Source: Ephemerocybe angulata (taxonomy: Eukaryota > Basidiomycota > Agaricomycetes > Agaricales > Psathyrellaceae). From it: a stretch of DNA of 64,000 nt. Positions 1 through 11,485 of this stretch are shown here, one piece after another. Below the pieces are notes generated by a model that was given only the letters and a program-made list of their open reading frames with translations, was not told the origin of the DNA and searched no databases. Made by a program: the position numbers and the translations under genes. Numbering within the stretch: position 1 is the first letter of the stretch; each line of letters starts with the position of its first letter. Where the stretch lies: NCBI GenBank assembly GCA_013368325.1, contig JAACJK010000163.1:806001-870000 (forward strand), in the 5' to 3' direction.

Positions 1-1043
1 AAGCAAGGATGATTGGTATGTAACAATATCCCCTCGCTGTCAATATTTTGCCGCTCACCTAGCTTTTGGCATGGTAGGCTTTGCTCCGTTTCTGCGGTCG
101 TCCGGTTCGGTTTGGAGTTGGAGTGAGATAGTCGGTGCACCCAGTTTCCAAACTCCTTCAGTGACCCATGGCTATGCTGAACCGTTTCTTCTTTCCCTGG
201 CGCACGCACTGGATCTCTGTTCGGACTTTCAGTCAGCACTCCATTTGGCTACAACATCACGGCGTTCTTAGGCGCCACAAACGCTCGCTTCTCCGTAGCT
301 GGGACTATTCAATCTGAAAGCAGCCAATCATTCTTCCTACTATTCTGTACTACCTCCGAGGACAAGGACCCTGCGAAATCTCCATTATCTTCCTCGCCGT
401 GTCTGGACTGGCTGCTAAATTCGGATGCTAGTGACAAGAGAAGGATGCCTGTCGAGGGAAGGATGTAGCAAATGATCTAGGGTGTTTGTGCGAGCATGAT
501 GCCCACCTGCTATCTGTCTGGGTGCTTGTAGGATATAGAGCCCCTGCAGTTCAATGGGGATATTCACCAGGCCGTCACGGACATACAGGTAAGATAAATG
601 AGATCCCCAAATGTAATTTAATCTTCTTTCGAGTTCGTTCTAGCCGGAAGGGCTGTGTCTTGTTCACAACTCCCATTGGTAGTGGATTTAACGATTGAAG
701 AAGTGGCTCCAGTGTCACCGGATCGATGATTGCAGAGCCAGATCCCGTTCCGGAAAGGGCACGGGAATTGGTCCCTGTCCCCCACCTTAATGGTGCAGAA
801 CCTTTCGAGGGTTCTGAAACGGTAGAAATTTTCTGACAGCGGGGATGCCCCGATTTCGGATTTTTTGTGAGAAAGGGGAGGGGAGAAACATGTTGTTCTG
901 TGTTTATCATTCTCCAGATGCAAGGTCGATCCCACTTCCTTCACGATCGTACTAATCAGTTTGATTCCCCAAAACCTTATAGTATATAACCCTCCTGGCT
1001 CCTCACAGTCTGCGAGACCTAACAATTCCCGTCCCCGCCCACC
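1..1043. other. Left flank and promoter of the Moco-sulfurase-like gene
   Basis: No convincing gene is visible in this stretch. The open frames are short, overlap on both strands and have no recognisable protein pattern. A TATA-like run (TATAGTATATAA) lies at about 978-989, roughly 55-65 bases upstream of the start codon at 1044, and could be the core promoter of the next gene. The first several hundred bases may be the end or flank of a gene that begins outside the window. Confidence 0.5.
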
Positions 1044-3163
1044 ATGGGCAATTCCTCCTCATCGCCCGTCGCCGCCCCTGCTCGTCGTCGACATCGTCGG
1101 AAATGGCGATCTACCATCTTTCGACGCCTTTCCTTTGGATGCATTCGCCCCTCCCTGGAAGCTTACGACGAAGAACCCTGGCCGGAGGTTGAGCATGAAA
1201 AGGCCTTCCTTCGAGCTAGTGCGGCGTTGGACGTCAAAGCCCCCGGCGACATGCTCATCGCAGCGCCACCAGTGCCCTCACTAGCCTATTATACGGTCGC
1301 TCCTCGCCCTCCTGCGCACTCGGAGGATGGCGCGCTGTATGCGGAGTTCATCAGGGAGTACCCTGGTACGTCGTTCGTCACACTCCTTAGGCGCTCCAGC
1401 TGACCACAAGCACATCAGAATACCGCCTGACATGGATAGTCGATAGCCTCCGACGAACGGACTTTTCACGGCTGGAAAGGACAGGCGAGACGTATGTGGA
1501 CTACATGGGTGGTTCTTTGTATCCAGAAAGCCTCGTTAAGGTGCATGCCGACTTTCTCAACAATGTCGTCTTGGGCAATACGCATTCAATTAGCAACAGG
1601 TGCGACTAGTGTAATACTGACAGCCGTTCAAACCTCCACTAAAGCCGTTCCTCTATTCAGCTCGAAGCTGTCAGTGGATTGCGCGAATGAGGCTCGTTCA
1701 GCCGTGCTGTCCTTTTTCCAGGCCCCTCCGGACTATACCGTTATCTTCACCGCCAATGCAACAGCATCCTTGAAACTCGTCGGAGAATCTTATCCCTTTG
1801 CTGGGGGAAGCGCATACGTTCTTGCAGCGGACTCTCATAACAGCGTCCGTAATTCAACGCGAACTTCCCCGCTTATTTTAACTGACCAGCCTACTACAGG
1901 TCAACGGTATCCGCGAATTTGCGATGTTTAGGGGAGCACGACACGCATACATACCGTCTTCGTCAACAGGCGGCTTTGACTTGGCCGTCGCGAAGGTAAG
2001 TCTTGTCCTTGTCAGACAATATAGTGCCTAACGTCGTCTAGAATCTGCTTCTACGCTACCGGCCGCGGAATCGGGATTTGGCTCCCTGTCTCTTTGCTTT
2101 GACTGCGCAGTCGAATATCTCAAACTCAAAAACGCCTCTGGGCATGGCTGATTATGCAGCATCTCTTGGGTACCACGTCCTGCTCGATGCCGCCGCCCTT
2201 GTGCCTACATCGCCCTTCTCACTGGCCGAACATCCTGTCGATGCGATGGCTATCTCGTTCTACAAGATGTTCGGGTTCCCGACCGGTGTTGGAGCGCTGA
2301 TTGTAAAGAAGTCGTTCCTGGCCGAGCTAAGGCGTCCCTGGTTCTCAGGTGGGACAGTTGACGTTGTCCAAGTACCCGGGAACATCGTAACGCTGTCCGC
2401 AGTGCCGCATGAGCAATTCGAGGTACGCGCCTTGTCTGCTATACCCGTCAAGAGCACGCAATGACGTCTTCTTGCTTTTAGGACGGAACAATCAATTATC
2501 TCACATTGCCTGCCATAACGGACGGGCTTCGCTTCCTCTCTGCATACCTGCCCTTCCTGCCGCTAAGGCTCTCCTGTCTTCTGCGATATCTAACTTCATC
2601 GTTGCTCCGACTCCGACACGACGTTAACGGCAAACCTGTGGTGCAGATTCTTTCCCGACGACCTGGCCGGCGACTGCGTTCCGTCGGCCAGGAGTCGGAC
2701 GTTGGCTCGTTGGTGTCAATTCTGTTCTTGGATGTCAGTCACGATTCTTGCTTCTTTCATTTTGTTCATCTGCCCGATCTCTCTGCTGACTTTATCACAG
2801 CCCACAGGTAAAATAATACCGAACTCCTTTATCGAGCATGCAGCCACGCGAAGGAACATATCCTTGCGGACTGGCTGTGTGTGTAATCCTGGAGGAGCAG
2901 CGGCGATTCTCGGCATCACTGGCAATATGGAACAGCTTATGCCTGGAGCTACCCTTCATGACATGGAGCATAAAGTCGGAAGGGAACTCGGGGTCGTTCG
3001 CATTAGCCTTGGTCTGGCTAGTAACTTTGATGACATCCTTAATGTTATCAAGTTCTGCTCCCATGTCGCGAATTCGCAGACGAGGGAGGTCATGATCGCC
3101 GAGTGGCTGCAGTCCCGAGACCCTAGGACAACTTCATACTCAATGTCACCGTGCCCTCGGTGA
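1044..3163 (+). CDS. PLP-dependent aminotransferase class V / molybdenum-cofactor-sulfurase-like protein
   Basis: The product is an aminotransferase-class-V (cysteine-desulfurase fold) protein resembling the N-terminal PLP domain of molybdenum cofactor sulfurase. Visible segments in order are a short basic N-terminus, YVDYMGGSLYPESLV, GNTHSISNS, a sheet/helix region with FTANATASLKLVGE, LLDAAALVP, the likely PLP-lysine region SFYKMFGFPTGVGALI, and near the C-terminus RTGCVCNPGGAA, whose cysteine matches the persulfide-carrying cysteine of the family. About six short introns split it. No MOSC domain follows: the reading frame stops about 80 residues after the cysteine motif, so this is the sulfurase-like module alone. 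Family assignment is strong. The exact substrate, Moco sulfuration or another persulfide transfer, is inference. Confidence 0.85.
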
Positions 3164-3801
3164 TGTTGAACAATTATAACCTTTCTTCTTTTCACTAAGG
3201 CTCTGTATGTATTTTTAAAGTTAAGCTTTCGTTCTTCTTGTGCAGTCGTCGCATATATCGTTGTTGTCATTTGCATTGTATTTCTAGGCCGGAATCCATT
3301 TCTAAGGGTGGTCGCTTGCTCACTTCCCAGGCTCACTTTATTAAACTGCCTTGTTTTCTTAACCACAACGCCGTACTTCACCTAAAACATTTTCTTCTTC
3401 ATGTCATGCATCATGCCCCCATAGTCCTTAAACCCAATGCAAATAATGCGCCGATAGTACGGGTTGAACATGGAGATTGCTTCGGAGACGGGTCCAACGC
3501 TTCCTTGTTTCCAGCTCCGCTGTGTAAAGCAACCCCCAAATGGTAGGCCACATTTCCCGCCTCCGACGGATGATACTGTGAAAGGAGGCAGCCGTCAGAC
3601 TGACGAACGAATGATCTCTGGAGTTGGGGTATGAAAGATGAAGGCGAAGTGCACCGATCTAGGTATCTAATCGACTCTTTAGTAACCCAAAAATAACATG
3701 GCGTATTTCCATTATCGAGCTGAACGTCTGTCTGACACAAGCCAACCTAGCCCGGGATGAATGGGGACGGCGTAGTTGGAGGGCCGAGCAACAATGGCCT
3801 T
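3164..3801. other. Convergent intergenic stretch
   Basis: This lies between two convergent genes and should hold both 3' untranslated regions. It is T-rich on the plus strand just after 3163 (CTTTCTTCTTTTC). Frames of about 100 codons on both strands have no coding character that I can recognise. Confidence 0.4.
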
Positions 3802-6800
3802 TCACTCGTCGTCTTCATCATCCTCGTCATCGTCATCCTCGTCCTCGTCTTCAGACACTTCCAGCCCAGCAGTGCGCATCTTCGCCTTGTCGCTCTTGCG
3901 CTTGTTGGTGACCTCATCAAGCAGGACGAGCAGATCCTCTTGTTCCTTCTCCACCTCTTTGCGCTTCTCCTCGGATGCCTGCACCTGAGATGACAACGTT
4001 TGCAATTGACCTTTCAGCTCCGTAAGCTACAAAGGGAAAAACAAAAGAACAGTGGGTCAGATATCATGTCTTTCCTCCAAAACGGGGATCTCCACGCACC
4101 TCTTTGGCATGAGCACTGTTTACTTCTTTCAGCTTCTTCTGGAGCGCCTCCATTTCTTCTGACTGCGTGCGTATCACATCCCGCAAGGACGCGATTAGCA
4201 TCGCCGACTCAGCACTTGGACCTAAGCAATCATCAGCGCTAAGGTTCCGTTCGGCTCTCATTGTCAAATGAAATCCCCGCACCAGAAGAAGTCGATGCAG
4301 TCTGATCCGGCTCAGTCGAGAACCCACGCTGAACAGTATCTGTGGGCGGTGGGGTATGTCATTAATTTATCACGACGGAAGAGAGCAGATATGAAATGGA
4401 ATGCGACGCTCACAATAGTTAGATTTCCAGAAGTCCACAAACGCCCAGTCGAACCAGATCTCAGCTTCATCCCGATGGACAGCGCTTGACGAAGGCGGAA
4501 TAACAGGCGAAGGATACGTAAGAACAATGGAATCAGGCCCAATCGCTCTAAATCGGTCGTCCTCTCGCAGTCGGGTCATCTGCCCTATGAGATTGTCAAC
4601 ACCCAGGCGCCCGAGTATGGGATAGATTTTCCGCCTGGAGAAAGGAGGCCTGGTCAGCAGACACTCCAAAAAGACACAAACGATTGACATGCCTCGTTAT
4701 CTCGCCAGCTTCACGGTTGAATTCGTAGCAGATTCCGAGCACTAGGGCGCATAATCCGGGAACTAATGTATCCACTTCCGATGTCTGATTGATGGCCTCG
4801 ACGAGCTATTGAAGCAAGTTCAATTTTGGATGATGAAGCTATCTGGGGGATTGACGTACCACACTCAAACCACCCGCCTCCAAGAAATCTCGTACAGATT
4901 TGGGGTCTTCCCAAAGCCATTGCGAGAGGAGAGTAAGGTAACTGATGACGAGTCTATCCCATTCCCGGATCTCTCGGTCAGAGGTATCAGCTCTCGAGCG
5001 AGATAGCAAGGCAAGCGAGAGGTTCTCGCTGATGATCTGAAGAAGAGATTGAGGGTCGTCTTTCTCTTCGTCCTCCTCAGGGGGTGCTTCAGGGGGAGTG
5101 CCGTCAGCTGGGACGAAGAACGAGGAGCTCTCATGAGGCGGCGGAGACAACTCGGGCATGATAGCTCGGGCAACGGCTTTTGAGCGAGGGGAGGATCGTA
5201 ACAGATGTGAGAAAAGCATTGTTGCCAGCTGGATGGACGTGACATTGGCAGGTTCAAGTGCCGCAGGCGAGGTTAGTGAAAGTGTGAGGGAGTTCAATAG
5301 GGGCGTGATGTGCTTGGTTGTCTCTGAGAAACGTAAGCATTGAGTATTCTTAAAAGCAGACTAACTCACGATTGCCTTCAAGAGGAGCCATGGATTGGAC
5401 GATGGCATAACTAACCTCTTCCTTTCTTACGAAGTTCTGAAGAGTGTATTGGTTTACGATAGAGCAAGATTAGAAGTTGCAGACACGTACCTCGAAGACA
5501 GCTGCTGCAGAAGTCCGTAGTTCCAGACCCTCTTTGGAGCGCTTAGCACCATCAATACCGTTGTACTCTCCGTTCAAAGTGAGCTCAATGAGAGCATCCA
5601 GAGCAGAAGCTGGCTCCAGACGGTCCCATTCCTCTCCATTGGTTTCGGGTACTGGCATATATGGAGTAAGGGTTATGTCTGACAAGGAGAAATTAATGTT
5701 CGGGGGTAGAAGACGCAAAGCCTGAATATCATCAAAGGCAGTTCACATCATAATTCAATTCACGTACTTGGATCTTCAGCAAAGTAGGAAAGTTGGAAGC
5801 CAACGCAACCTCGAGGAAGCAGCGGGAAAAGGCGGCAACTTCTGTGTTATGTTACTGTCAATTGTGGTTTCTGTCCCAAGCACCTCCTACTTACCTGCAT
5901 TAGAACCCTTCGACCCAACAAAAATACCCATGATTCCTATGACAATCGAGGCGTTGGCTGACTTCTGGTCATCCCAGAATTGCAGAGCAAATTCTTGTGG
6001 TGCCATATCGGTCAACCTGAGAACAGGAGGGAATTGAAGGAGCTGCGACAGGATGGGGAACAGAGGTGTTTCCCTGAAGTAGCTCTACAACGCGCGTCAG
6101 GGGAATTCAGCGAGGACAACGGAGAACGTGTACCTGATTCGAGGAGTTGAATCGCAAGAGTGCATCAACGCAAGCCAATGCGCCTCGGGTATCCAGCCCT
6201 CCGTCAACACCCCCACCCTGAGTGATAATGCTGAATAGCTTTTCGAAGGCGCCCTCGAATGTGAGGACTTTCTGGATTTCAGAGCTCTGAGAGAGTAAAG
6301 CTTGAACCATCGTGATCGTCTCTTCAACCCACATTAGCCATTTACTGAATAAGACCTTGGTTAGCACTCACCATTGCGAATGATCTCGCGTTTATCCTCC
6401 AATACCGCGATGATGCTCCCAGGACCAGCAGGCGCAGTCAAGAAGTAGCCTTGTACGGTTTGCCGCCTGTTCTGTAGCAACGAAGACAGCAGCTGCAGGG
6501 CAGGGAATCGCGTGTAGAAGTTGGTGTCCTTCAGCAAAGCGAATAGGGTATGTACGGGCTTGTCCTGGGACAGGAGCACATCGGTGTGCTTGAATCCAAG
6601 AGATGAGCCATTGGGTGCCGAGTCTTCTGTATCGCACAAAATATAGAGGGTTTCCAGAACTGCCTTTCCAATGTCCGCGTCGAGTTCAGCATCGTTAACG
6701 AGTACCTCAATCAGCCCTGGGAGCGCCTGGCTTCCCACATCTTCCTTGCAATCTCTTGAAAGGCCCTTGAGGGCTAGGACTGCGGCTCTCCGATCGGCGA

Positions 6801-6912
6801 GGAGAGTTGCTGGCGACAATCGGTCTACGAGCTTCGCAATAGTGTCCGCAGGGGTCTGAACCTGGCCAGTGGGGCCTCGAAGGGCGACATAGGTTTGGGA
6901 GAAGAATTCCAT
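3802..6912 (-). CDS. USO1: Vesicle tethering protein Uso1/p115
   Basis: Tethers COPII/COPI vesicles to Golgi membranes. The start at 6912 opens with MEFFSQTYVALRGP, which fits the family better than an in-frame ATG 22 codons upstream. The first exon (to about 6372) holds armadillo-type repeats (TIAKLVDRLSPATLLADRRAA, LKGLSRDCKEDVGSQAL, LLQNRRQTVQGYFL), the p115 head. Later exons continue the head, including an Asp/Glu-rich loop near PPEEDEEKDDPQSLL and FLEAGGLSVLVEAI. A coiled coil follows (SLRDVIRTQSEEMEALQKKL; SSQVQASEEKRKEVEKEQED) and the protein ends in an acidic tail of almost only Asp and Glu, typical of p115. The coiled coil is only about 100 residues, much shorter than in yeast Uso1. 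At least nine introns. Divergent from the gene at 7072, with 159 bases between starts. Confidence 0.93.
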
Positions 6913-7071
6913 GGAGGTGGTTCCAGGTTGCAACTTGCAGCACAATGTCGGCGCTCGAGATATCCCTCTGATCGACACGTGGAAACGACGGTCACGCCCC
7001 CGCCATCAGCGCGTTCGCGATCAATTGAATCTTGATCCTGCCGCGTCGCGTCTCTCCTCCAAACCACGACC

Positions 7072-7889
7072 ATGACTGCTTTGCCTTCCAACTACAACCG
7101 TGGGCTCCGGGCTGCTCGAAATAATCCAACACCCAAGACTGCAGTATCTGGATACATCGGGCCTGCTGTGCCTACAGTCTACCAGTGTCGATCGGAACCC
7201 TGCCTTACGGACGCATATATCTTGCCTTCCAAAGGTCTTCTTGAGGTCAACTACTGGTGACGGGACTGACGGGAGAATGATAGAGGTGCTCCAAACGCTC
7301 AATGTTCCCTCCCTGAATGAACCGTCTCGAATGTGTGCACCCGGACGTTATGCTCGGCTTCAGCAGGTGCTTTCTCTTCGATCCATTGCTCTGCGGACTT
7401 CGAGATGTCCTATCTGTGAAACCCACATCGATGCTTACTATGTTTGCAATGTATTCCCTTATGCAGGACCCTTGCTCGGAGATGGGCCTTAGAACGGTGG
7501 AAAGCCGTCCTCCAGCTCAACTCCCTATCGCTTCACCCACCCCATTGCGCTGCGACCTGCATCGATACAAAGGTGTCCTTTCCCATTGCCCCAGCCCAGG
7601 TATGCTATATATGACTCCAGACTTCTCCGAAGTTTTCAAGCTCTGATATGCTCGGAATGCCGAAGATTCTGGCGATTTGGCTTCACCGCTAACGAGTGCC
7701 GAAACTACAGCACCAGGACGGAAACCCGGCCATACGGAACTGGATATCAGGCCTCTCTCACCTGCGACGCTGATGGCCTTGACCGAGCCCTACCTTCTGG
7801 ACTGGTGCTCAGATATCGACTCAATCATAACTGACTTGCCAACGCAAGAGGAACTCGATAACATAAAACTGCTCTTTGGCGCAAGGTAG
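7072..7889 (+). CDS. Uncharacterised protein of about 200 residues
   Basis: I do not recognise a family. Four exons fit together in frame: 7072-7234, 7284-7366, 7467-7599 and 7666-7889, totalling 603 nt (200 residues plus stop). The N-terminus is MTALPSNYNRGLRAARNN, the middle is Pro/Ser-rich, and the C-terminal 60 residues look more structured (LSPATLMALTEPYLLDWCSD, then LPTQEELDNIKLLFGAR). No signal peptide or membrane segment is apparent. It shares a short divergent promoter with USO1. The consistent splice phases and the ordered C-terminus support a real gene, but exon 3 relies on a 100-nt intron, longer than its neighbours. Confidence 0.55.
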
Positions 7890-7953
7890 CATTCTGGGAT
7901 TCTCTCTACTATAGGCATTCATCCAAATTCGGTTCATCCTGATTCCTGGTTCT

Positions 7954-8831
7954 CTAATCTCCAACCTTGACCTTGAGATCCTTCCAATTTGCTGGCATGG
8001 AGAAGTCGCCGTTCAATTTGAAGGCCTCGCAGATTATTTGCCGGACAGGGCCGGTCCTCCACTTGTTCCACGGGAAAAACTTGAAGTTGCTGACATTCTC
8101 TCGCGCCCTTGCGAGGGGTGTGGTTATCTCTAGTTTAAGCACCTCTGCGTCCTTCAAGTCGGGGGACTGAGCCTGTAGAGTTAACTTCATCAATGCGTCC
8201 AACGCCCACTCCAGTCGAATCTTGTGCTGGTGCACGAGCTGTATCTTTGTCACGGGATTCATGTCCAGTTGAGACAACTTCTTCGCTGCTTTGAGGGCGA
8301 TACCATCGAATCCCCAGCGATCTGATAGCTTCAAGATAGATACCCAATCGTCCACGCTTGCTGCCCTGTCATCTGTGCCTCGCACACTAGATACAGTCCA
8401 TTGCCATCATTCGGTCAGTTGGGACAGCCCTACAGCTCTGGCTGATAGACTTACGGTTCTACCTCCCACATGAGGCGCCCAAATTCATGCACTTCAACGT
8501 TCTTGAGCTTCCAAACATGCCCTTCCTCATTTCTTGGCTGCCTTTCCTTCTCCGAATCGAGTTTATCGACAGTTGTCCCATTTTCGTTCGCCGCTCGGTA
8601 GAAAAACTTGGACTGGGTCCAAAACGGATACGCAGACACCTTGAAAAGCGTGTCCTTGACCTTGTCGTGCCAGGATAAATATAGCTATATACGATCAACG
8701 ACGGACATCCAACTCACCTGGATGATAAGGTCACCTCTTTCCGTATAATACTCAGTGTGATGTTTCAAATGGCTTGGCATTCCTTGACTATACGAAGGAG
8801 GACGTGGGAGGCTGCTGCGGTCTTCACCCAT
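7954..8831 (-). CDS. BTB/POZ-domain protein (Agaricomycete type)
   Basis: Small BTB-domain protein of the type expanded in Agaricomycetes, where members are presumed protein-protein adaptors. Exon 1 ends TERGDLIIQ and joins VKDTLFKVSAYPFWTQSKFF, the usual first BTB strand and helix. KNVEVHEFGRLMWEVEP corresponds to the second half of the fold, and WVSILKLSDRWGFDGIALKAA matches the helical pair that follows BTB in these proteins. Three exons. The join across the 8.4-kb intron (CC|T, Pro-Val-Arg-Gly) is in frame. I chose the ATG at 8831. An in-frame ATG at 8882 would add a hydrophobic leader that is unusual for the family. The C-terminal half has no known catalytic motif. Confidence 0.8.
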
Positions 8832-9421
8832 TGTGTGTGCAAGGAAGAAGAAGGCAGCAAGAAGGACCACTCTAACTCCCACAACCCTTCTAGCTTAAGT
8901 ATCTCCCCACCCTTCTGAGTTCGAATCTGCTCCACCCACAATAGCAAATAAACCCTCGTGACCATACGCTGGGCGCTTATTTTCTACGCGAAGGAGTGCG
9001 GAGGGACGAGTCATGCCATTAGCGTTACGCCGACTTTCACGGGCCTAAAAATCTCGAGAATTCCGAGCCTCAGAACTGAGTACTGAGCAGTCGGGCGTTT
9101 CTTACCGCCATTGTTTCCTTGTCCTCTGAGTCCTCGGACTGGATGGCATAGCCTTGCCTGAACGTGTTCACGGAGTATGCCGATTTTGCATTAGGAGAAA
9201 GCAATTAGAAAAAAAATGACCCCCATTGCTGTTGCCGTTGCGTTGATACTGAAGAAAGCCACTCGCCCTCAGGGGCAGCGTGACGATACCCTGGCGGGGA
9301 TCTGTGCGTTCATACTCTCAACAGCTTTCATTCAAACCACATAAATACAGAGCAAGTGCGTCAGGGCTATCCTACTAGAACCCCCAGTAATTATTCTCCT
9401 CCTTGCTTTACCATCGCCAAT
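8832..9421. other. Divergent promoter region between BTB genes
   Basis: Separates the minus-strand BTB gene from the plus-strand mini-BTB gene at 9422. No coding signal seen. ATAAATACAG at 9341-9350 is TATA-like and lies about 80 bases before the ATG at 9422. The paralog at 10776 has TTAAATACG at nearly the same distance. Confidence 0.4.
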
Positions 9422-9966
9422 ATGGATCTCCATCCTGACTACAGCTCCAATCCTGGTGTCGGGACTGGCATAGTACGCGTGAGTACTAATTATCCCCTAT
9501 TTTTGGCACTTCTCGGTGTACTTATCTTGCATCTAGGTTGGAAATATGCTTTACAGGCTGGACCTGGCTTATCTTTCCGCTATATCTCCCGTCATAAATG
9601 CCCATATTGGAAGGCGAGCTCTGCAACTCCCCCAAAGCAGGGGGACTGTGCGAGAGCGCTTCAATTTTGGAAGGCCCCTGGTGATCCATCTCCGTCGCCT
9701 TACTGCCGAGAGATTTCAATTGTTTCTCTCAGTTTATCATCCCCAGTAAGTTCTTTGAAGGCCATTTGCTTCCCTCGAGGTGCACCAGTGCTGACTAGCA
9801 TAATAGAGCTCAGCAAAACACTGCTCAAACATTCAGGGAGGCGCAGCAGCGATTGGCTCTGTGGGATGTCGAACACGCTCTCGAGATTCCGCTCGATGTT
9901 GTGGAGAGAATTAATTCCCCTTCTCGCAAGCTCTACAGGCTTTATACCCTTCCTTCCGCCCACTAG
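9422..9966 (+). CDS. Mini-BTB-like protein, first of a tandem pair
   Basis: Encodes about 141 residues in three exons: 9422-9478, 9537-9745 and 9807-9966. Exon 1 reads MDLHPDYSSNPGVGTGIVR. Exon 2 begins VGNMLYRLDLAYLSAISPV and ends with LTAERFQLFLSVYHP, which resembles a compressed BTB fold (first strand, then the ...F..FL..YHP end). The C-terminal helix has QQRLALWDVEHALEIP. It aligns along its whole length with the gene at 10776: exon 2 is 209 nt in both, with the same intron phases (0 and 2). That proves paralogy independently of any database. Its C-terminus is about 20 residues longer than its partner's. BTB kinship is inference from pattern, not certain. Confidence 0.72.
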
Positions 9967-10775
9967 CGTAGAATGATTTTTCTCCGTCCCCACTGGAGTT
10001 CGTTCATGGTTGTTCCAAACATTGTACTTTTAGGTTGCATGATTCGTATTCCTCTGTATCTTCCTTCGGACCTCATGGACTTTCTAGACCAGGTTATCAA
10101 CGTTCTCCCACTGCTGTATCACTATCTAGTACCATCGTTATGATCATCCTGATTCCATTCAATCATCTGAAGCTGGCGACTCGGAGCGGCTGCCATAAAC
10201 AATCGAACCTTCCCTTGTCGCAGGGCTCGAAATTGAAGGGGAACGTTTACGATAGATTGACTATCCCAGAAGGAGACCTCTCTTCTCTGATGATACGCAT
10301 GTTGCATATCCACAAGGTCATGAAGTCCAACCCCTGATGATTAGATTAAAGCCACTCACCCTTGCGGGCGATCACACACGGGCGCTTAACTGCAAGGTGA
10401 CGCACCGCCTACGACTTTGTGTCTGCACAGGACTCCATCCAAAGGTCCTTTGTCTCCCTACCGACGTATGATCAGGGGAAACTGAAGAAGTACCCTTTAA
10501 CAGGAAGGCATTGCACTTTTTGACTCGGGGATTGGGCTAATGGCAAATCAGACGCCTCGAGGGTACGCCTTTCACAGAGATTATAGCAACGAGACAAAGG
10601 AATATTAAAATTACCTGTTCGCTGCTGTTGCTTCTCCTGGCTCGGAATACCGCTGGATGCAATCCAACTCGGTCAACAGCATCTAGAAACTAGAGCTTAA
10701 ATACGTGGTGGTTGAGCCCGTAACACATCCAATCCGCGCGCGACTCACACTTCACTCCCTGGCCCCAACATCGAC
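9967..10775. other. Spacer between tandem paralogs
   Basis: Holds the 3' end of the first mini-BTB gene and the promoter of the second. A frame of about 100 codons at 10035-10337 has no recognisable protein pattern. TTAAATACG at about 10697-10705 is TATA-like, about 78 bases before the ATG at 10776, mirroring the upstream paralog. Confidence 0.4.
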
Positions 10776-11264
10776 ATGGTGTACCTCCACCCCAACTATA
10801 GCAGCAATCCTGGCACAGGAGCTGGTGTTGTCCAGGTACGACCCTCCCCGTCTTACAAGACGCGTTCCAGGACACTCATAGGTTTGCGGTTCACACCCAG
10901 GTCGACAACACGTTCTTCAAACTGGATTTTGGGCGCCTGATGTCCATCTCCCCTGTCTTCGTAAACCTCATTGGAGGTCGGTCCCTCTATCTTCCCTCAA
11001 ATGAGGGCCCCGCTCGAGAGAGATTCACTTGCGCTGCGCCCTTGAAGATCCAACACAACTTTCTCAGTGCCGAGGGGTTTGAGCTCTTTCTCTTGATGCA
11101 TTATCCTCGGTAAGCGCCGTCGTACTGCTGCACCCCGGTCGTCCACTGCTCTTGCGCTAACCTTCCGCCAAATTAGACCCCATCAGCTTGCCGAGAAATC
11201 AGTGGGACAGGACAAGCGGTTGGTTCTGTGGCAAGCTGAAGAGGCCCTGGGAATTTATCCATAA
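10776..11264 (+). CDS. Mini-BTB-like protein, second of a tandem pair
   Basis: Encodes 118 residues in three exons: 10776-10835, 10901-11109 and 11177-11264. Exon 1 is MVYLHPNYSSNPGTGAGVVQ, nearly identical in pattern to its neighbour at 9422. Exon 2 begins VDNTFFKLDFGRLMSISPVF and ends LSAEGFELFLLMHYPR, and the last exon carries KRLVLWQAEEALGIYP before the stop. Many synonymous and amino-acid differences separate the two genes, so the duplication is not recent, yet intron positions are unchanged. The protein is too small for a full BTB plus C-terminal helices, so it may be a dimerisation-only or vestigial domain. No catalytic residues visible. Confidence 0.72.
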
Positions 11265-11485
11265 TTGCTTAGAATTCTTAGAATTGTCTCTAACTTACTT
11301 CGTTACCCTTCCTCTTGTATTGATTGTTCGGACCTTGCCATGCGCCCACTGTTAGACTCGTTCTTGTAGCCTGTAGCATCTCTGCCACGTACTGTATATA
11401 CCACTCGTGAAATATCTGATTTTTAAAGATTATATCAGGGAATACAAGCTCTAAAGTGCGCACCGACATAACAAACGATCGCAGT

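Noticed and set aside
8841..8882. Hydrophobic N-terminus for the BTB protein from an upstream ATG at 8882
   Set aside because: A signal-like leader does not fit an intracellular BTB adaptor, and the ATG at 8831 gives a normal start.
10035..10337. 100-codon open frame between the mini-BTB genes
   Set aside because: No match to the paralogs' pattern and no splice or codon evidence for a gene.
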